DNA from: Alkalicoccobacillus gibsonii
GTDB taxonomy: Bacteria; Bacillota; Bacilli; Bacillales; Bacillaceae_D
Assembly (NCBI RefSeq): GCF_016798245.1
Contig: NZ_JAEUZA010000002.1
Span: 1-64,000, forward strand
Direction: 5' to 3'
DNA length: 64,000 bases
The notes beneath the pieces were generated by a model. That model searched no databases. It was not told the DNA's origin and saw only the letters and a list, made by a program, of their open reading frames with translations. The position numbers and the translations under genes were made by a program. Below, one piece after another: positions 59,760 through 64,000 of this stretch. Each line of letters starts with the position of its first letter. Positions within the stretch are counted from its first letter, which is position 1.

Positions 59760-60768
59760 GCGGATTGCAGCCTTTGGTGAGGTGATGATGCGACTGCAGG
59801 TTCCTGGCTTTGAGCTGTTATCTCAGGCGAATACACTCCATTACTCGTTTTCAGGAACGGGTGTGAATGTTGTGTCTGCCTTATCTCATTATGGTCATGC
59901 TGGGTATTTGGTTTCAGCTTTACCTGCCAATCCACTTGGGGATGCCGCTGTGAGCTATCTGGGAAAGCTAGGCATCTCTAAGAATTACCTTGTACGATGG
60001 GGTCAGTATCTTGGTCAGTACTTTTTAGAGAATGGAGTTGGTCCAAGACCAAGTCGAGTGACCTATTCAAACCGGCTAGAGAGTAGCTTCAACACCGCAC
60101 CTGACTCGATCTATGACTTTGATGGGATAGCGGAGAGCGTTGATGTTGTTCATTTTTGCGGGATTACCCTTGCTATGAATGAGACAGCTCGAACGAATAT
60201 CAGAAGGTTTGCAGAAGCTGTGAAGGATCGTGGTGGACTCGTTGTCTTTGACTGTAACTATCGCCCTTCGCTGTGGGGGGAAGATGGCTATAAAAAAGCA
60301 AAGCCTTACTACGAACAGCTACTAGCAATGGCTGACATTGTGATGATGAATGAGAAGGATGCCTTGCATGTGCTCAACATGCAAACAAATCAGACAGATC
60401 GCACCGAACAGCTGAAAGAGCTCATTCCAGTTGTGGCCGGAGCCTACTCTATTGGTGTCATTGCAGGTACTCATCGCACAATTCACGAGGATCAGACACA
60501 CTCGTTACGGGGCTATCTATACAAGGACAAGCAATTTACCTTTTCGAACACACTGAGCTTCACCGTGCATGATCGAATTGGGGCAGGAGATGCTTTTACG
60601 AGTGGCATTATCCATGGAGAACTGGAGGAGCTGTCACCTGAAACAACCGTTGCGTTTGCGACAACAGCAGGGATGCTGAAGCATACAACAGTAGGTGACA
60701 CACCCATGTTAACCGATGAGGATATCTTTGAAGCGATGACGTCACAGGGTGGCGATATTAGAAGGTAG
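59752..60768 (+). CDS. PfkB family sugar kinase (2-keto-3-deoxygluconate kinase-like)
   Basis: This 338-residue ribokinase-fold enzyme opens RIAAFGEVMMRLQVPG. The PfkB signatures are SFSGTGVNVVSALSHYG and the anion-hole/catalytic motif GAGDAFTSGIIHGELE. The likely substrate is a 2-keto-3-deoxy sugar acid, producing the aldolase substrate. The ATG at 59752 overlaps the aldolase stop (ATGAGTAA), so translation is coupled. It is last in the operon. Confidence 0.84.
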   Translation: MSKRIAAFGEVMMRLQVPGFELLSQANTLHYSFSGTGVNVVSALSHYGHAGYLVSALPANPLGDAAVSYLGKLGISKNYLVRWGQYLGQYFLENGVGPRPSRVTYSNRLESSFNTAPDSIYDFDGIAESVDVVHFCGITLAMNETARTNIRRFAEAVKDRGGLVVFDCNYRPSLWGEDGYKKAKPYYEQLLAMADIVMMNEKDALHVLNMQTNQTDRTEQLKELIPVVAGAYSIGVIAGTHRTIHEDQTHSLRGYLYKDKQFTFSNTLSFTVHDRIGAGDAFTSGIIHGELEELSPETTVAFATTAGMLKHTTVGDTPMLTDEDIFEAMTSQGGDIRR

Positions 60769-60811
60769 TAAAAAAAGAATCAGATTTTATGGACTGTCTA
60801 TACAAAAAATA

Positions 60812-60842
60812 CCCTATAGTGAGACTCATCTCTACTATAGGG
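60812..60842. terminator. Terminator between the kinase and the ImmA gene
   Basis: CCCTATAGT / ACTATAGGG with a further short stem toward the loop separates convergent genes. On the minus strand it is followed by TATTTTTTG, a proper tail; on the plus strand the tail is poor. Confidence 0.8.
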
Positions 60843-60848
60843 CATAAG

Positions 60849-62054
60849 CTATATCCGTTCAGACACTCGATCAGATAGATGAACTAAATTCTCTAAGCCA
60901 AAATCTTGTTGACGCACTAGATACTTACTAAAGAATGTAGCATCAATTCCAGTTAAACGATGAAGAAATGATTCCTCGACTTTCCAATCGCTTTCCAACA
61001 ACTGATGAAGATCTAAAAGGTTTTTATTTGAGATTAAATCAATGATTGTTTTCACCTTCATTGGTTTCTGTATGGGTATAACCTCATCTAAAGGCTCTCT
61101 TTTTAAATAACTTTTTCTATGAAGGGCAGCATAGAAGTTACGATGATCTTTGCTTGTCATCAAGCCTAAATGCGCCGATCTATAACCTAGTACTTGTAGT
61201 GATACATTCCATTTTTCTTTTAAGTCAATGTACGCATCAGGATTCGTTGGATGCATGATCGTTTTTACATCAGCTCTGAACTCATCTTCTGGTAATAGAA
61301 AGATGCCGGCAAAAAGATCGGCTTCTTTTTCGATTGTTCGATGTTCTTTTCGGTCTAAGCTAGTAAATTCAGTACGATAATGAAGAAGTAGATGTCCTAG
61401 CTCATGAGCGATATCAAAGTTTCTGCGAGCAGAAGAACGCTTGATATTCCCTAAAATAATGTACGGACGGTCCTTGTTCGTCCATAGACTATACGCATCA
61501 ATTTCATAACCAATTGCTTTTTCAAAGACAAACACGCCACTTTTTTCAATCAAGAAAAGTAAGTCTTCGTTGGTGTAGTCTCTGAACTGAAGTTTTTCGC
61601 GAGCAAGTTTTGCTACTGTATTAATCTGTTCAGGCCTACTATCATCTGTTATATTTAAATACCGAATGACTTCATCTCTTAACTGTATGATCTTCATAGT
61701 CGGATATCGTAATCTTGCTGTGATCTGGTCGACAAATGTATCGAGATACTCTAAATGTTTTGCTTCTGCTTGTGTTTTTGATAGGACATTCACAACTTTA
61801 GAACGATACGCAATGTTCATCACATGTATGTTTTCTGACCCTGCCGTTCTCGATAAGATATCGTCTGAGTAAAAATATTTATTCTTTACTTTAAAGATCT
61901 CTTTTAGTGTTTGAACGACTTGCAGCTTTGGTGATGTATAGTTGTTTTCATATTGCCAAACGGCCTGTTCGGTTACACCTATCATATCAGAGAGCTGTTT
62001 TCGCGAATATCCATGCATGATACGGAGATTTGTAAGATTCTCACCAATAAACAT
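60849..62054 (-). CDS. XRE-HTH and ImmA/IrrE metallopeptidase fusion
   Basis: This 401-residue protein has an XRE helix-turn-helix (about 6-60, RKQLSDMIGVTEQAVWQYEN). A gluzincin peptidase follows, with HELGH at 217-221 and the third metal ligand Glu244 in EKEADLFAG. Such proteins cleave a repressor or antitoxin in phage and mobile-element circuits, or act as stress switches. The ATG follows AGGGAGGG. Together with the upstream gene (37-nt gap) it looks like a two-gene operon of foreign origin. Confidence 0.9.
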   Translation of the reverse strand: MFIGENLTNLRIMHGYSRKQLSDMIGVTEQAVWQYENNYTSPKLQVVQTLKEIFKVKNKYFYSDDILSRTAGSENIHVMNIAYRSKVVNVLSKTQAEAKHLEYLDTFVDQITARLRYPTMKIIQLRDEVIRYLNITDDSRPEQINTVAKLAREKLQFRDYTNEDLLFLIEKSGVFVFEKAIGYEIDAYSLWTNKDRPYIILGNIKRSSARRNFDIAHELGHLLLHYRTEFTSLDRKEHRTIEKEADLFAGIFLLPEDEFRADVKTIMHPTNPDAYIDLKEKWNVSLQVLGYRSAHLGLMTSKDHRNFYAALHRKSYLKREPLDEVIPIQKPMKVKTIIDLISNKNLLDLHQLLESDWKVEESFLHRLTGIDATFFSKYLVRQQDFGLENLVHLSDRVSERI

Positions 62055-62091
62055 GCGCGCCCTCCCTTTACTTATCTAAATTACGGTTTAT

Positions 62092-62841
62092 TTACTTCTC
62101 ATCTTCTTCTTCCAATATTCCAATATCGAATGCAGCGGGATCCAGTAAGTCTTCACTCGCATCTGGAGCAACGACTTTCCGCTCTTCATCTGTTAATTCT
62201 GCCCCAACTATATAGTGAGAAAGGTCTTCTACTTCATAAGCTATATTATTAGCTGGGTTTGGTAAATAATGCATGATTTCATCTATTTGAAATGCATCAT
62301 CAAGTCTGTAAGTGAGAATATGAAACTCATTATAGTATGATTTGGAATGCTCTAATTCATCTTTCACTTGATTTTCTGTAACAAATAGAGAAAGTTGCTC
62401 AGAGTGGTTAACCTCAGCTACTTGAGTGTCTTCATGGCTTGAAGAGAATGTTGCATTTTTATTAATTTGGGATAACTCATGCAGGTACGTACGCTTACGT
62501 CCAATTTTACCACTATCAGTAGGAACTTTAGCTTGAGAAAAATTTTCTTTATTAAAGTACGCAGCGTTTTTGATTAAGAAAAGTTTTTTGGAGTCTCCGT
62601 GTACAAACTGAAGATAAACCCATGTTAACCCAGCCTTTGATTTTAGATAAGTAAATCCTTGATCTCTACATTCTTCGGCTAATTTACTCTCTATAAAGTT
62701 CCCCTTTGTCCAAGCAAAAGCAGAACTAATGATCATATTGTCTCTCCGGTCTTTTCTGTGTTCAATATATTCACGATATCCTTCTACTATAGCCTCGACT
62801 ATCATCTTACTATGTTCTGAACTAAATTTGTATTGATCCAC
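62092..62841 (-). CDS. DUF5986-like protein paired with ImmA peptidase
   Basis: This 249-residue protein resembles the DUF5986 group, though I hold that name with moderate confidence. It has a basic N-terminal half (MIISSAFAWTKGNF, KKLFLIKNAAYFNKENF) and a very acidic C-terminus ending LEEEDEK. Its start is the GTG at 62841 with GGAGTG upstream. It lies directly upstream of the XRE-ImmA gene on the same strand, as proteins that act with such peptidases often do. No catalytic motif is visible. Confidence 0.7.
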   Translation of the reverse strand: MDQYKFSSEHSKMIVEAIVEGYREYIEHRKDRRDNMIISSAFAWTKGNFIESKLAEECRDQGFTYLKSKAGLTWVYLQFVHGDSKKLFLIKNAAYFNKENFSQAKVPTDSGKIGRKRTYLHELSQINKNATFSSSHEDTQVAEVNHSEQLSLFVTENQVKDELEHSKSYYNEFHILTYRLDDAFQIDEIMHYLPNPANNIAYEVEDLSHYIVGAELTDEERKVVAPDASEDLLDPAAFDIGILEEEDEK

Positions 62842-63020
62842 TAAGCATCACTCCAATTCAGATTAGTAAAGCATGTGTTTATTCTATTTTAGTTGATGAG
62901 TAGACTTTTGAAAATGATTTTTCTTCATTTATTTAAAGTTTCATGCTTAGATATATAAATAATTTATAGTTGTGTTGGTGCCAGTACTATTTTTAATGAT
63001 ATGAGATCCCATTTCCCCAA

Positions 63021-63049
63021 TTGACAAAACTTAAAAACTTTCATACCAT
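63021..63049 (+). promoter_or_regulatory. Promoter of the SAM riboswitch transcript
   Basis: A perfect -35 TTGACA (63021-63026) and -10 TACCAT (63044-63049), 17 nt apart, lie 25 nt before the riboswitch. Confidence 0.75.
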
Positions 63050-63073
63050 TGTGAAATACATATAACTGAATAT

Positions 63074-63177
63074 CTTATCCAGAGTGACTGAGGGACAGGC
63101 CCGATGACGTCCGGCAACCATCATGTGTGACATGAAAGGTGCTAATTCCTGCAGAATGTTTCATTCTGAGAGATAAG
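63074..63177 (+). ncRNA. SAM-I (S-box) riboswitch
   Basis: The aptamer shows the S-box core in order: CTTATCCAGAG, GACTGAGGGACAGGCCCGATGA, CCGGCAACC, AAGGTGCTAATTCC and the closing AGATAAG. The P1 stem CTTATC/GATAAG brackets it. SAM binding favours terminator formation, so the downstream transporter gene should be off when methionine/SAM is plentiful. Confidence 0.98.
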
Positions 63178-63187
63178 TTTTTTTATG

Positions 63188-63220
63188 AAAAGCCTCTTTC
63201 TGATGAAAGGGGCTTTTTTT
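63188..63220 (+). terminator. SAM riboswitch expression-platform terminator
   Basis: AAAAGCCTCTTTC / GAAAGGGGCTTTT (13 bp, one G-T) is followed by T residues, 10 nt after the aptamer closes. Confidence 0.94.
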
Positions 63221-63270
63221 GTTTTTTTGATACGCATCAATGTGAATGGACATAGGGGGAGAGTTTAAGT

Positions 63271-64000
63271 ATGAAAAAATCAATCATTGCACTGTTAGGT
63301 TTAACGGTTCTTGCGAGTGGGTGCTCCACTGAAAACACGGCATATGTAGAGGACGTCATCTTAGTCGGAACGCAGAACGATTATCCGCCTTTCGCCTTTG
63401 CGGATGAGAGTAATGAGTTAACTGGCTATGATATTGAGGTTGTTCAGGAGATTGATAAGCGTCTAGACGGCTATGCCTTTGATTTTGTGGCGACGCCTTG
63501 GGATAGTATGTTCCTTGCCTTGGAATCAAATAAAATTCAAGCAGTAGCGGATCAGGTGGCGAAAACGCCTGAGCGTGAGGAGAAGTATTTGTTCTCAGAG
63601 GAGTCATACTTTGCTGCAGAGACAGTTATTGTCGTGAAGTCGGGTCAAGAGGACATTCAAACGATTGAGGATCTTGAGGGAAAAAAGGTCGGGGCACTCG
63701 CAGGGGATTCGTATACGCTGCTGCTTGAGGAGTATAACGAGGATGCGGAGAACCCGATTCAACTAGAGTACAGCGAGAGTGGCACGCCTGCTGAGATCCT
63801 GCAGGACGTACAAAATGGTCGAGTGGATGCGTATGTAAATGATCCAATTATGATTGATACGGTACTTGATAAATACGATCTCGATGTTGAGATTGTAGGC
63901 CAGTCGTTAGTAAATGACAATATGGGTATTGTCTTTGCAAAGTCTGAAGAGGGCGAAGAGCTGCAGAAGCTGATTGATCCGATTCTAAAGGAAATGAAGG
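63271..64000 (+). CDS. Amino-acid ABC transporter substrate-binding lipoprotein (partial)
   Basis: This 5' part of a family 3 solute-binding protein runs off the window end; at least 243 residues are encoded. It has a lipoprotein signal with lipobox LASGC, then VGTQNDYPPFAFADE and the ligand fold VATPWDSMFLALESNK. Control by a SAM riboswitch points to a sulfur amino acid such as cystine or methionine as ligand (TcyJ- or YxeM-like). The ATG follows GGGGGAG. Permease and ATPase genes are expected beyond the window. Confidence 0.9.
   Translation, partial: MKKSIIALLGLTVLASGCSTENTAYVEDVILVGTQNDYPPFAFADESNELTGYDIEVVQEIDKRLDGYAFDFVATPWDSMFLALESNKIQAVADQVAKTPEREEKYLFSEESYFAAETVIVVKSGQEDIQTIEDLEGKKVGALAGDSYTLLLEEYNEDAENPIQLEYSESGTPAEILQDVQNGRVDAYVNDPIMIDTVLDKYDLDVEIVGQSLVNDNMGIVFAKSEEGEELQKLIDPILKEMK

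Overview
The window is a stretch of a spore-forming Bacillaceae chromosome centred on the replication origin. The 16S rRNA 5' end, the order rpmH / oriC / dnaA-dnaN-yaaA-recF-remB-gyrB-gyrA, the spoIIIJ-jag, noc-soj-spo0J and walRKHIJ clusters, yyaC and GdpP all fit Bacillus or an alkaliphilic relative. Nearly every gene points away from oriC (about 9.1-11.1 kb), so transcription runs with replication on both arms. No transposase, integrase or CRISPR array is visible.

Left arm (1-10.6 kb, minus strand): dnaA, dnaN, yaaA (S4), recF, remB, gyrB, gyrA and an HD-GYP protein, then an rrn operon whose two promoters and 16S start lie at the window edge. The dnaA-dnaN gap carries a DnaA box followed by five DnaA-trios, the likely unwinding element. 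The dnaA-rpmH gap carries a dense DnaA-box field.

Right arm, core (11.2-46.9 kb, plus strand): rpmH-rnpA-spoIIIJ-jag; an acidic lipoprotein; mnmE-mnmG-rsmG; noc, soj-spo0J with three parS sites; a cysteine desulfurase-like enzyme; DUF554; yyaC (divergent); a YkvI-like transporter; DUF951; ychF; rpsF-ssbA-rpsR; yybS-gdpP-rplI-dnaC (replicative helicase); purA with a PurR operator; five tRNAs (Lys, Glu, Asp, Phe, Thr); walRKHIJ; a glycosidase-fold protein; a GNAT acetyltransferase; htrA; a CxxH/CxxC mini-protein; rlmH.

Right arm, accessory part (46.9-64 kb): an AT-rich membrane protein next to an EVE-McrB/McrC restriction pair; an AraC regulator with a GH35 beta-galactosidase and a secreted GH53 galactanase (pectic galactan use, with a cre site and a shared operator-like motif); a four-gene amidohydrolase / DgaE-like lyase / KDPG-type aldolase / sugar kinase operon; an XRE-ImmA protease with a DUF5986-like partner; and a SAM-I riboswitch ahead of an amino-acid-binding lipoprotein that runs off the end.

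The most unusual signal is not a gene. Three inter-operon gaps (26.70-26.91, 33.72-34.28 and 42.11-42.28 kb) hold arrays of a short word repeated every 20 or 21 bases, about two helical turns. The words differ (TGCGCGAG, CCAAGAA, AATACATC), but spacing, polarity (G-rich to C-rich on the plus strand) and position (after a terminator, before the next operon) are shared. A second notable signal is a cluster of four perfect DnaA boxes plus one near-perfect box around the CxxH/CxxC gene and rlmH, about 35 kb from oriC.
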